DNA of 64,000 nucleotides from Euborellia annulipes (GCA_023213315.1 JAKCPI010002059.1:1-64000); one strand, 5' to 3'; shown: positions 44,230 to 54,520, counted from the stretch's first letter. Translations and numbers: made by a program. Notes: generated by a model from the letters alone, not told the origin.

Positions 44230-44450
44230 CTTCTTCTTCGCAAGGCTTATTTCCGCAGTGCGGGGTTGGCGGAATTAGTTTTTTGCGACCGGAAGAAATA
44301 GAACAGGCTGGCCCGTAACACGGTCTGACGCCTGTTGAAAATATAGAAGGGACTGGCAGGACAGTCAGGTAAAGAACAGAACTGTCAGTCCCAGCTCGGG
44401 TAGCTCGTGGTCGCCATCCACGTACCCACAAGTTGTGGGCCCCTGAGCAA
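44230..44450. mobile_element. GC-rich short retroposon with target duplication
   Basis: A GC-rich insert (GCAGTGCGGGGTTGGCGGAA, GCGACCGGAAGAAATAG, CAGTCCCAGCTCGGGTAGC, CCACAAGTTGTGGGCCCC) in AT-rich DNA. Flanks ATAAATAAGAAATACAT (left) and ATAAATAACAAATACAT (right) differ at one base of 17, so this looks like a retroposed short element. The insert has no tRNA boxes I can identify and no RT. The ORF at 44180-44467 is a chance frame. Confidence 0.6.
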
Positions 44451-44481
44451 ATAAATAACAAATACATAGTAAGACCTAATT

Positions 44482-44746
44482 ATGATTTTTTTTTTTATAA
44501 AAAAAGACTTACTTTTTTTCTTATTCACACTCACACACACATTCCAACGGTGTTTTCGGCAACTTTGGCCATTTAAGACTTTAAACGATATCCGTTATTA
44601 ATGAGTATATCGATTGGAGGTCCAGGCATTCTTATTTAAGCTATTCGGTATCCGAATGGCTTAAAATCATCGGACTGCCTGGGATCCGAACCCGCGATCC
44701 TTGGTATACAAGGTAGGCGCACTACCAACTACATCAAGCCTGAGAC
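44482..44746 (-). repeat. tRNA-derived SINE
   Basis: Minus strand: TCAGGCTTGATGTAGTTGGTAG head, GCGGGTTCGGATCCC B-box, AAGCCATTCGGATACC, AAAGTTGCCGAAAACACCG, GTGTGTGAGTGTGAATAAG and A-rich tail. Confidence 0.8.
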
Positions 44747-45117
44747 CCTAATTATGATTAATTAAAAAATAAATTAATAAATAATAGTTTAATTATGTGA
44801 AACAGAGAAGAGGATTTAATAAATTTTTAAAGTTTAGTTAAAATAAATATAGGCCTATATATTTTTTATGAAATCAATTTTTTTTTTTGCTGAAAATGTA
44901 AAAAGCAAATTTGTATAATATTTTTTATTAGATCAGCAAATTATCAAGGTAAAGTTAATTTTTGCTTCTTTGTTCAAATATAATTTATAAAGATTCAGTA
45001 GGTACAAAGAATTAGGGCAAAGTAATTTTTTTTTAATTAAAAAAATTGATTTATTTAAATAGATAAAGGAAATTCATTGATTTAGATTCTATTTCAATCT
45101 TGATAATTAAAATTTTT

Positions 45118-45918
45118 TACTTTCTCTTATTTATAGGTATTTATTTATTTATTTATTTATTTGAAATTCCTATCGGGATCCCCGTTTATTTACCCGAGGT
45201 GCTTTCGTGCACGAAGACACACACCTCAAACCCAACCGGCCTCTGGCCGTAGCCATCTACCGGCACCCCGTGAAGTTACATCATTTCCTGTCTCTAACTC
45301 CTCCTCCTGCTTTCGTCTCTAGCTAGTGAACTAATCCTTATTTCTGGTTCCAACCGGCTCCTTATATCCAACCTCTTCTAGGCTATGGAGGATGTCCTAG
45401 TTTGAGGAGGGACTCCCTCAGCACCGGCGTGTAGCCTACTCCTTTCGAAGAATGCATCACTGAGAGGGAACCTTCTTTACGTCCCTTCCACAGGACGGGA
45501 TGTCACAGCAACTCCCTCTCCTCGTAGAGTTGCCTGAGGGCTATTGTGGTGAGATCCTATATTCCAATCCAGGGCTTGCTTGAGGATTTGTTTACTTTAA
45601 ATAAATATTTTTATTTAATGAAAAATCCCGCACGCCAAGGATTTGAACAGGGATCTTCTTTGCAGAAGCCGACACCCTAGCTCACTACACCAGCGAGCCC
45701 TCTATATTTATAGGTATACATATATACCGGTATATAGAGAGAAAGTATTGGATTCAAGTCAAAAATTCCATGTCGAGATTTCGATAGATATACACGTTTT
45801 GAAGTCCCCTGAGTCCAAAAAAGTAGTTTTTACAACATGGTCTGTTTATCAGTCTGTGTGTCTGTCTGTCTATGTTCAATTTAAAGGATGAAAGATTTGA
45901 GCTAGGAGGTTGGAAGGC
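45118..45918 (-). repeat. Hairpin-capped family, 3' half, with nested SINE
   Basis: ACTTTCTCTTATTTATAGG ... continues after the SINE (45705) as TATTTATAGGTATACATATA, GAGAGAAAGTATTGGATTC, CATGTCGAGATTTCG, GTTTTGAAGTCCCCTGAG, ACATGGTCTGTTTATCAGTC and TTGAGCTAGGAGGTTGG. The 5' part is missing. Confidence 0.78.
45141..45704 (-). mobile_element. Long tRNA-derived SINE (about 560 bp)
   Basis: Flanked by a perfect 13-bp duplication TATTTATAGGTAT (45128-45140 and 45705-45717). On the minus strand the head is GAGGGCTCGCTGGTGTAGTGAGC with A-box-like TGGTGTAGTGAG and B-box GTTCAAATCC, followed by a long GC-rich body (CAGGCAACTCTACGAGGAGAG, CATCCTCCATAGCCTAGAAG) and an (AAAT)n tail. Much longer and GC-richer than the main SINE family, and unrelated to it in body. 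No ORF. Confidence 0.85.
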
Positions 45919-47242
45919 CTGGTGGGTTTGATAATAATTCTGAGCTCTTAGAAAAGTATCCAAAATTTTGGTAAAGAGAATAGGAAATATAAATCATTCT
46001 AGCGAATTTGTGAAAGCACTTATGCTTCTAAAAGAATTTACTTTAAAATTTTGGCCCTCAACCAAAGTGTATATGATCTAGGAAGATGTTCTCCCACCTT
46101 TTATTCTCGAGACCACGTGATTTTTTTTTCATCTACAATACATTCAACTGTTATGTCAATATATAACTTAATACGAGTAGTTATTAACATAACCAGAACT
46201 CATTTAGAAGGGGAAAAAAATGTAAAATTTAATATTCCAAAACAACACAGCTTAATGAGCAATTTTTGTTTTAATCTGAGTTAGGTCCATTTCATAAAAA
46301 TATATTAAAAATTTCAAGTTCTTTTAATTTAGTAGTATTAAGACAAAATGACGCGAGTTAATTTATAAGAAAAAAAAAAAATCTAAAATTTAATAAGGAT
46401 TTTTTCATTATCTTCATTTTATGTATCTCACCAACTTTTGTCAAATATTTACATTTCAAATATTAAAATTGTCATCCAAATAGAAATAAATTGAGCTTCG
46501 TTGTTTTTTGAATGAATGAATAAATTTTTTTATAAGAATAACACTAAAACTTTCAATCAGAATCAATGCTTCTCGCGATAGTTTTTTACTTTCTCTCTAT
46601 TTTTAAAATATAATTTTTCTTTAATAAGATCTATTTATCCTTCGTACAAGTTGAATGATGATGTGAAGAAACCGAAAAATGAATAAAAACCCTGGCAAAC
46701 AAAACATGAGAACAATTCGTTTAGAGGCAGCATCCACGCTATAGAGCAATCAAGGCCAAGCCTTTTGTGTATGAAAGTCGATGGATGCTCTGGGTGATGA
46801 TGATGAGTGGGGGAAGGGTAAAGGGTATGAGGGTGTCTGGGCTTGTGAAGTTGGGGGTGAAATGATGAAACTTGAGAGATGAAATCTTGACGCCTTCTTT
46901 TTTTCTCTACTTTTTTACCATTTTGTGGTGTTGTTGTTGTTGTTGTTAGACTTGAGTTTCATATACTACTTATCGTCTTTTGTTTGTATACAAAAAATAC
47001 TTTTTTTGGCCAATGTTTTAAAAAAAATGAGATCGCATTATTCTTTATTTTGTTTAATATAAAATTTTCTCTTTTCTTGACAAAACATAGAATGGAATAT
47101 TAAATTAAATTTGATAAATGACTGAAAATTTTTATGAAGAGAAAACTTGTAAGAAACGGTTTACTAAATAAATTGAAATTACTCTGGCCAATATGCGAAA
47201 CAAATTTAGTTGTATTTATTTCTCTGTACTATTTATTTCTAG
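45919..47242. other. Low-copy stretch
   Basis: 46690-46870 is less AT-rich (GGCAGCATCCACGCTATAG, GGATGCTCTGGGTGATGATG) and 46930-46946 is (GTT)n. No open frame supports a gene. Confidence 0.45.
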
Positions 47243-47334
47243 TGCAAGTTTCGGGGCGAGAGAACTGGAGTTCAAGATTCCATGTAGAGAGGACAAAAAA
47301 GACCATCAGTATTTCTTATATGTTTCATTGACAA
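47243..47334 (+). CDS. Possible internal coding exon (unidentified)
   Basis: Acceptor-like TACTATTTATTTCTAG and donor AA|GTAAAA bound 92 bp. One frame is open throughout and reads ASFGARELEFKIPCREDKKD, then HQYFLYVSLTS; the other two have stops at 47285 and 47328. Composition is richer in G+C than the flanks. No protein family is recognised, and neighbouring exons are not visible, so this rests only on splice-like signals and one open frame. Confidence 0.28.
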
Positions 47335-47900
47335 GTAAAACTTGGTTCTTTAATAGCAACTTATTTTTATAATAGAATATTCATAATTATTTTGCAGTGT
47401 ATGATTTCCATATAAATTCTCATATATTGTTGAATCTCAATAACTGGATATTGATTGCTTCTAGTGGCCTTTACAAGTTTGCTCCAGGTGTTCATTCATT
47501 TCAGATTCAGGTCATTTCATTATGCATAGAGTTCTCCTTGACTGTGTATACTACTTAGTCAAAACCTATCGGTTATCATTAGCATCAAACCAGGAATAGA
47601 TGAAGGGTAAAAGTATATTGTAATCTCCAAAATTCGATAGAGAGTAAATAATTCCACATGTTCTTCCTGGTTCTTATAACTATTTACAGTGCCCCGACTA
47701 GGATTTTGATCTGGAAGAGGAGGTTTGATTTTTTTAAGGTTGATATGTATGTCCCAAATGGAGGTGGTTTGAGATTTTTAAATGGACTATCCTGAATGCC
47801 ATTGAGCAGGATCCTTCTAGGGTTTTATGGTTAATAATATTTAAAAGAGGAACGATCATTTTTTAGAACGATTTGACTATAAGTTTGCCATGTTTTAAGG
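47335..47900. other. Low-copy stretch
   Basis: No recognised repeat or gene. Confidence 0.5.
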
Positions 47901-48040
47901 CAGGAGCGGATGCAGAGACCAATTTGGGGAAACGATTTTTTTTTTAACTGCATTTTCAAGCAAAACAATATTTTTGATAATTAATTTCTAATGGGGGGGG
48001 AGGGGGTCCAGGTTACCTTCACCCCGTGGATCAGCTCCTG
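47901..48040. mobile_element. Small hAT-like MITE
   Basis: CAGGAGCGGATGCAG and GGATCAGCTCCTG as imperfect inverted repeats. Flanks TTTTAAGG and CTTTAAAG match at 6 of 8 positions, as expected for an old 8-bp duplication. The interior is AT-rich with a G run; 140 bp in total. Confidence 0.6.
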
Positions 48041-48220
48041 CTTTAAAGCTTTTTCTTCTGCTTTTTCTCTTGAAGGGGATGTTAATCCTCCTTCTGAGTG
48101 CGCCATTGGTATTTGACAAAAACATAAAAATTATTATACAATTGGGGTAACTAGATTAGTCTATTCTAGATCCAGGTTCAAAAATCAAACTCGATGGAAA
48201 TAAAACCCGACGCGCCATCG

Positions 48221-48480
48221 AAGCTTGGCGTAGAGGTTAGCGTGCTAACCTCGTATACCAAACGTCGCGGGTTCGGACCCCAGGCAGTCCGATGATTTTA
48301 TTTAAGCCACTTGGATACCAAATGGCTTAAATAAGAATGCCTGGACCCCAAATAAATATATATTATACAAATACGAGTATCGTTTAAAGTCTTAAATGAC
48401 CTAAGTTGCCGAAAAGACTGTGTGTATGTGGGTGTGGGTGAGTGTGAATGAGAAAAAAGTGTGAGTGTTAAAAAAAAAAA
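48221..48480 (+). repeat. tRNA-derived SINE
   Basis: AAGCTTGGCGTAGAGGTTAG head, CGTCGCGGGTTCGGACCCC B-box, palindromic body, AAGTTGCCGAAAAGACTGTG, GT-rich end and A run. Confidence 0.83.
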
Positions 48481-48676
48481 CCGACGCCTGTTCCTAGGCA
48501 ACCAAGTGTGCCTACTTTAGAGACAATTCTATTAATTCTTCTATTCTAGAAAGGCGGCCGATAAATGGAAAATCACTTAAATCAAAAATAAATAATTATT
48601 ATTAGCCTATTTAAAAAAAAAACTATAGATAGAAGTTTTAATTTTTCTGAAATAGATGTTAATTATATACGTGAAT

Positions 48677-48935
48677 GCCCTCGGGCTTGGCGTAGTTGGT
48701 AGTGCGCCTGCCTTGTTTACCAAGGTTCAAGGGTTCGGATCCCATGAAGTCGGATGATTTTATTTAAGCCATTTGGATAACAAATGGCTTAAATAAGAAT
48801 GCCTGGACCCCCAATTGATATATTTACAAATAACGGGTATTGTTTAAAGTCTTAAATGACCTGAGTTGCCGAAAAGACTGTGTGTATCGGTGTGTGAATG
48901 TGAGTGTGAATGAGAAAAAGTGTGTTTTTTTTCTA
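48677..48935 (+). repeat. tRNA-derived SINE
   Basis: CCTCGGGCTTGGCGTAGTTGG head, anticodon-arm-like CCTTGTTTACCAAGG, GGGTTCGGATCCC B-box, AAGCCATTTGGATAACAAATGG, GAGTTGCCGAAAAGACTG, GT-rich end. It lies 200 bp after the previous copy in the same orientation. Confidence 0.83.
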
Positions 48936-48939
48936 TATA

Positions 48940-49756
48940 CTTAAATAAACTCAGAAAAAAAAATAGTAACTAATTCAAATATTTATTTCATTATTAAAGT
49001 TTCAAGAGAAAAGGAAAATTCTTCCTTAGAATTAGGAAACATCATCTTAAGTTTAGACTTGTTGTTGTTTAAGTTGTTGCCATTGTCTTAATTTCCCCTT
49101 CCAAGTTGAATAACTTAGAGATTCTTATCTCTTTCGTGTTATCTTCTCGTATTAAATCACGCTTTGTTTTACTCAATATGGTTCACGCTGTGCTTAATAA
49201 AGTAATAATTTAGATAAAATTTTATTCTTGAAAATATTTTTGCTTTTGGTAAATGTTTTTTTTTTTTTTTTAATTACTGTTAAGGGCTTAGTGAAATAAA
49301 CACCAACAATCTGTCAATGGACATTCTGTGTCACAATATTTTTATTATTATGATAAAATAAAAATGAACTCTCATGAGGAAAAGTTTTGCAATTTAGTTG
49401 CTTATTTATTTTATAATTTTGTTTTTTACGTGGATTAAAAATTATTTTCATTTAGATTTTTAATTATTAAAAGCTTACTTCTCATTTAACACTTTATTTA
49501 TTAAATCTATCTACCTATAAGGTAAGAGATAAATTGGGAGATACATTTTTATTATTTTAGATTAAATTTTAATTCCAAAGCGGAATTTTATTAGCATTTC
49601 TCCATTCATCATTGATTAAATTTTTAATTTATCCTCTATAATTTTTTTTTCTCGCCCAACAATAAATTAATTCCTGTAGAATCCATTTCAAACAGAAAGA
49701 CATAAGTGGGTTTTCCCCTTCCTCTTTCGCTGACACAATCACAAATAGAGAGATGA
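48940..49756. other. AT-rich stretch
   Basis: T run at 49257-49272. No gene or repeat family recognised. Confidence 0.55.
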
Positions 49757-49758
49757 TA

Positions 49759-50887
49759 GGGGAGAGAGGGGTAATGGCGCTCACTGGGTAATGGCGCTCA
49801 CCCCTGTAACTCTGTCAAAATAAAACTTAGCAAATCGCCACGGAGCGTGAAATGCAAGGGGAGGGGGTCTCTAACAGGCAACAATGCAAAAGGACAGTCA
49901 GCTTGCGTCATGTGACCGTGAAGTGAGTTTCTTCGTTTGTGGCCGCACTGATCTAATTTTCGGTGTCGTGTTTTTTGTCGTTAAGTCCAAAATTTTAATG
50001 CTTATTAAATTTTTAATTTTACTTTTCTGACAGTAAAACTATTCTATTCGGTGATAATGTAATCAATTTTCAACAATTGCAAATGATTTTTTTTTATTTC
50101 AAATTAATTATAAAACTACCGTTTGGGGTAATACCGCTCATCTGAGCGCCATTACCCCTTAGAAAGTTTTTCAGACTGTGAAGATGAAGAGCAGCTTTGT
50201 GTCGATGACAGTGATGATGAATTGAATGTGGATGATGAAAATTATAACAAAAGTATTATTTGCGAAGAAATTGGAAAAAAAATAACGAGTTGTGGTATTG
50301 CTGCGCCATCTGTGGAATGTGGGCTCATGCTATGTGTTCAGTGTGGGATTCGCCAGATGGATATATCTGTGATTTATGTGTCCAAAAATAAAATATTTCT
50401 ATTTCTAATTTAGGTTACCTCTAATAATAGTAATTAGTTTATATTATAATTATAATAATTGAAGTTGATTTCACATCGAAGACTTTACTCTATTTGTTAT
50501 ATTGAAAAAGGCTAATCTTACGTCCAAATGGGAATAATTGATGCTAATTTGTGATTGTAGACATTACTTTTATTGTATAAGATTGCTCTCATAAATATTT
50601 CTTTAATTAAAATGTATCTTACATGTTATATTCCAAAAATACATTTGAGCGTTACTACCCATGCCCTGAGCGGCATTACCCAAAGCCAGGGGCAATGCCG
50701 CTCAAACATGTTTTTTTAATATTGTTTCCCTACTACTAATAGGGCAAAGATATATGCTTTTGGTGTTAAATTGTTGATTACTCGATAATTAAAGACTTTA
50801 TTACCCATCTTAATTTGGATTTATAATAAATGATTTAAAAGATACACCATGTTTTCCTTAAGTGAACGCCATTCCCCCTCGTTCCCC
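49759..50887 (+). mobile_element. Pogo-like DNA transposon, deletion derivative
   Basis: Terminal inverted repeats of about 24 bp (GGGGAGAGAGGGGTAATGGC... at 49759; reverse GGGGAACGAGGGGGAATGGC... ending at 50887), 20 of 24 matching, with TA on both sides (49757-49758, 50888-50889), as for Tc1/mariner/pogo elements. GGTAATGGCGCTCA-type sites recur inside (49788, 50126-50158 as an inverted pair, 50645-50700). The only coding remnant is the Cys-rich tail at 50160-50393; the DDE catalytic domain is deleted. Confidence 0.82.
50160..50393 (+). pseudogene. Transposase C-terminal acidic and Cys-rich (PHD-like) tail
   Basis: Frame 1 reads ESFSDCEDEEQLCVDDSDDE, then LNVDDENYNKSIICEEIGKK. After an A-run near 50277 the frame shifts and continues NNELWYCCAICGMWAHAMCS, then VWDSPDGYICDLCVQK and a stop (50391-50393). 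The pattern C-x2-C..W-x-H-x3-C..Y-x-C-x2-C is the second half of a PHD-type zinc finger. Pogo-family transposases in several invertebrates end with such an acidic stretch and PHD-like finger. The frameshift breaks the protein, and the DNA-binding and DDE domains are absent. The plain ORF at 50222-50413 follows the wrong frame after the A-run. Confidence 0.75.
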
Positions 50888-50889
50888 TA

Positions 50890-51184
50890 TATATGTTGTA
50901 TTTATTAATTTATTGATTTCAACCAAATCATACAAATCAACCAAAACAGAAAGAAAATTCATAATTGCATTATCCATATGCAATCTAATAAATTACCTAA
51001 TTCACTTTTTTTTATCAATCAAAAGAAGAATGAGATTTTGAGTATAAAAAAAAATGAAAGGCTAATTTATCAGATTCGGCATAATATCAATAAATTTAAA
51101 GAAATATGGAGATTTATTTACTTTCATTTTTAAAATTTAATTTTGGGAAGCCAATTTAAAAGAATATGAAAGTAAATATATTTT
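50890..51184. other. AT-rich spacer
   Basis: No gene or repeat recognised. Confidence 0.55.
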
Positions 51185-52066
51185 TGAGGAAGGATATGGA
51201 AATGCAGGAAGCAAAAAATAAAACACTCTCAATTCCCTTTGAATGTCCAGACGTTTCGGGTAAAATTTATTTACCCCCTCTCCGAGGCGTGAAAATAAGC
51301 TTTTAAATACTAGTACTTTTTCAGTTTTTTTCGATTTTCTCAAAATGCACTCAAACGATTTTGATTAAAATTCATAAATCAATTATTTTTTAGATGTTCT
51401 TTAAAATATATATTCTCATTTTAGCCTTGAAAATAATTCAGTTTGCTATAAAATACATACGTATACGAATAAACACATATCATTTTATATTATAGTTTTG
51501 TACACTCAACTTAACAAATATTATTTTTAAATAATAATTATTGAAATATCTCTACGATTAACATCATCTATATTTATATTATAATTATATTTTATATTAT
51601 TTGAAAGAAATAAATATTTTTAATTTCCTTTTTTTTTTTTTTTTTTTGAAGGGAGGTAGCCCCCCTGATTCAAATTCCTTCCGGCGCCCCTGCCTAGGGA
51701 TGTGTTAAAAAAAGTAGAGATACTCGTACTTGGTATCGTATCAATAGGAAAGTATCGGATAAAGTTTAATCACCCATCTTTAGTGAACAATTCTAGTGGG
51801 AGAGGGTAAGTCTCTTTGATTATATATGGGTGTCATTAAATTCTACTAGGTATTTATCATCAAATGATTTTATTAAATAGAATACGTAGTATAATTTATT
51901 GACAACTATGTAAAATCAAAGAGACTCAACTCTCACTAGAAAGAGACTCACTCTCACTAGAATTGTTCACGAAAAATGGGTGAATAAACTTTATCCAAAA
52001 CGTCTGGACATTTAAAGGGAATCGAGAGTGTTTTATTTTTGGCTGCCTGCATTTTCATATCCTCAG
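51185..52066. repeat. Nested inverted repeats with Penelope-like terminus
   Basis: 51185-51258 (GGATATGGAAATGCAGG ... AATGTCCAGACGTTT) is inverted at 51998-52066. The left arm continues as CGGGTAAA-ATTTATTTACCC, i.e. on the minus strand GGGTAAAT..TTTACCCGAAACGTC, a stem followed by the GAAACGTC core. Between the arms lie a minus fragment of the hairpin-capped family (51290-51440) and a foldback (51757-51996, arms GGATAAAGTTTAATCACCC / GGGTGAATAAACTTTATCC). No coding sequence. Confidence 0.65.
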
Positions 52067-52585
52067 TATATTTCAGCCATTAAATATCATTATAAAGGTA
52101 TTTTTAGCAGGGTCTCAAATTTCCTTATGCTAATTACAATTATTTCTGTGTTTATAAAATTAAATTTTAAATATTTTACTAGAAATATTATTACACTTTT
52201 TTAACCAATAATAGAAAAAAATTTCATTGAAAAGTTATTTTTAAAAGTAGACTATCTTGTTTTATTCAAGAAAATCTAAAGAATGGTAAACAGAGTGAAA
52301 AAAAAGCCTTTGGGATTCCTTAGAAGCCATAGATTTTTTGTCTTCTTAAATCGGAAGCGGAAGCAAGGGAGAATAGAATGAAACAGGGAACAGAGACCGC
52401 AAACTGTTTTGGACAGTGATCCTTGGAAATAAAGGGTTAACGGGGCAATATAAATGAGCCAAGCGTGGTTTGCATATATTTGCCTTACTTATTTAGGCTT
52501 AAACAAATAGTATAGACAAGGAGAGTTTATAAAGATCAACAGATGGACAAGTAGGGTGCAGAGTAATAAATTTCCCTTCCTTTAT
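52067..52585. other. Low-copy stretch
   Basis: No gene found. 52360-52480 has mixed composition but no open frame of note. Confidence 0.5.
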
Positions 52586-52742
52586 AAAAAATCTGATGTG
52601 ACTGTCGTACAGCACACAACTTTCTCTTACCTTCGGTAATCGAAATTTGTGTTCTGTGCTTATCACACCAGATTTTTTGTGTCGACATATATTTAGTTTC
52701 CAACAGTACGGTACATTCGAATTTCAAGATGTAAAATTTATA
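52586..52742 (+). repeat. Hairpin-capped family, 5' end only
   Basis: 5' hairpin ATCTGATGTGACTGTCG ... TTATCACACCAGAT, then GTGTCGACATATATTTAG and CAAGATGTAAAATTTATAAA, ending there. Confidence 0.75.
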
Positions 52743-52755
52743 AAGGGATTGGAGA

Positions 52756-52915
52756 ATAATAACCAGCAGATTTATCGCTCCACCTGACGACCTTTATTTG
52801 GCAGATTTCGATGCATAGGACGCATCATCTTCAGTGCCGCGAGGATATAGTAGGTGGGCTTAGTCTAATTGGTATGCGAGTGTGAGTGTGAATGAGAAAA
52901 AAAAGTGTGAGTTTA
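52756..52915 (-). repeat. Penelope-like terminus and SINE 3' fragment
   Basis: Minus strand of 52790-52840: CACTGAAGATGATGCGTCC, TATGCATCGAAATCTGCC. It is again CTGAAGA, a stem (GATGCG/CGCATC-like) and CGAAA. 52875-52915 is a plus-strand remnant of a SINE end (GCGAGTGTGAGTGTGAATG). Confidence 0.45.
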
Positions 52916-53414
52916 ATGTCAATGCCAAAGTAATATTTTTGAAGAAATTTTGAGGTTTTGTATGTCAAAACGGGAAAGAAATATTTTCTGAAAAATATCT
53001 AAAAAAGTATCTTTTGTGAGTCGAAATACCCGAAAATTCATATTGGATTTAGATACTTTTTTTAGTTTCTTGTACAACATTGGGTACATAACTATTAAGC
53101 AAGCTATAATGGATGATGCTATTTAAAGATTAAAAATCTAAATAAATAATTTTTTTGTTTTAAAAATAAAACTCGAACATCAAATATAATATAATAGAGA
53201 AAATATTAATACGTATATAAAAAATTATTATTAACAATTTCAAAAATCTATTTACTTGGAAAAGCAAACATTTAAAAATATATTATTTTTATAGGATTTT
53301 AATTAATTATTTATTTGTAAATAAACAAAAAAATAATATGACAATCATTCTCATATGAAAGTAAATAAATAAATAATCCACCGTTTTAATCAAAAACTAG
53401 CAAATTAAAAAAAA

Positions 53415-53708
53415 ATGCTGATTACATTCAAAAGTTTATCATTGGAGGAATTCGAGGTGGAGTGTGATGCCGAGGAGACCATTTTGGAAGTCAAGGAGAA
53501 GATTGAGGCTCAACAAGGAGAAATGTATCCTGCAAATCGACTGGTGTTAGTCCATTGCGGGTTTGTCCTTAGAAATAAACAACTCGTCCGCGAATGCAAT
53601 ATCAGAGAAACTAAATTTGTTGTAGTCTTAGTGAAAGAGAAAGAGAAAAAAGATAAGAAAGATAAAAAAGATAAAGGGAAAAAAGATAAAAAAAGCAAGA
53701 AAAAATAA
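53415..53708 (+). CDS. RAD23-like ubiquitin-like domain protein, short form
   Basis: 97 codons, intronless. Residues 1-77 match the N-terminal ubiquitin-like (UBL) domain of RAD23 proteins: MLITFKSL (strand 1), EEFEVECDAEETILEVKEKI (strand 2 and helix), then PANRLVLVHCGFVLRNKQLV and NIRETKFVVVLVKEK. RAD23 delivers ubiquitylated proteins to the proteasome via this domain and supports DNA repair through XPC; known RAD23 is about 350-400 residues with two UBA domains and an XPC-binding domain, all missing here. Instead a Lys/Asp-rich tail (KKDKKDKKDKGKKDKKSKKK) ends the protein. The usual LIYAGKIL patch is changed to LVHCGFVL. An in-frame TAA lies at 53406-53408 just before the ATG, and AATAAA lies at 53814. 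It could be a diverged lineage gene or a decayed retrocopy with a late stop; the absence of stops in 294 bases of AT-rich DNA favours selection. Confidence 0.62.
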   Translation: MLITFKSLSLEEFEVECDAEETILEVKEKIEAQQGEMYPANRLVLVHCGFVLRNKQLVRECNIRETKFVVVLVKEKEKKDKKDKKDKGKKDKKSKKK

Positions 53709-53813
53709 TTGGGTGGAAAAATTAACTAAATTTAAATATTTAAAGAAACAAATTTTAATTTCTGAAAAATATTTTAATTTAATTATCTAAAATTATTATA
53801 AGTTTTTGCCAGA

Positions 53814-53819
53814 AATAAA
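53814..53819 (+). terminator. Poly(A) signal after the UBL gene
   Basis: Canonical AATAAA about 105 bases after the stop codon of the UBL ORF. Suggests a short 3' UTR, but such hexamers are frequent in AT-rich DNA. Confidence 0.35.
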
Positions 53820-53919
53820 AATCAATTGGTGAGTTTAAATTTATTTGTATTTCTGCCAAAACTTAGCGATTTATTAACTTGTTCTGTATTTGATCATTAG
53901 ACTTAAACACAACTCTAAT

Positions 53920-54520
53920 TTTACTTTCTCTTACCTATATATATAATTATATTAATATATATAAAGAGAGGAAGTATTGGTTTCATGTCAAAAATTCGTT
54001 GTCGAGGTTTGAGATCCCCTGAGTTCAAAAAAGTTGTTTTCGCATCATGGTCTGTGTGTCTTGGTATGTTAAAGAAAAGTATCGATACCAGTAAGTATCG
54101 AGTATTTTTTTAAGTATGAGTATTTTTCTTTTTCTTTTTTGTTCAAGTCTTTTCGTCATCTTAGGCTCCTAACTTCGATCAAAGGGCACAGCGGAAGATC
54201 AGTGCGATATATGCCCCTTTCCTCAGAGTAATGAGTTCAGGGTTTCCTAGAGGATCAACCCGCCCTGGGTTGATTCGCAGCGTAAAGTGTACTTAAGCAA
54301 TTTTCACGTAAAGTTTTACTGATATACTTTTTAAAGAGCATCGGAAAAATAATTGATTTTTGAATTTTAATCAAAATCGTTAGAGCGAATTTTGAGAAAT
54401 CGAAAAATACTAAAAAAAAATACATCAGTAAAGTACTAGTACTCTTTGGCCGATGTGATTGAAATTTCTTGAAATACTTGCGACATAGGTACTTAGCTTA
54501 AATATAAAATTTGAGTATCG
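53920..54520. repeat. Hairpin-capped fragments in opposite orientation
   Basis: 53921-54063 is a minus 3' end (TTTTACTTTCTCTTACCTATA, GTCAAAAATTCGTTGTCGAG, CATGGTCTGTGTGTC). 54284-54520 is a plus body fragment (AAAGTGTACTTAAGCAATTT, TTAATCAAAATCGTTAGAGC, AGTACTAGTACTCTTTGGCC). 54064-54283 between them is unrelated sequence. Confidence 0.7.

Noticed and set aside
44180..44467. 95-codon minus ORF
   Set aside because: Covers the GC-rich retroposon and its target duplications, and has no recognised domain.
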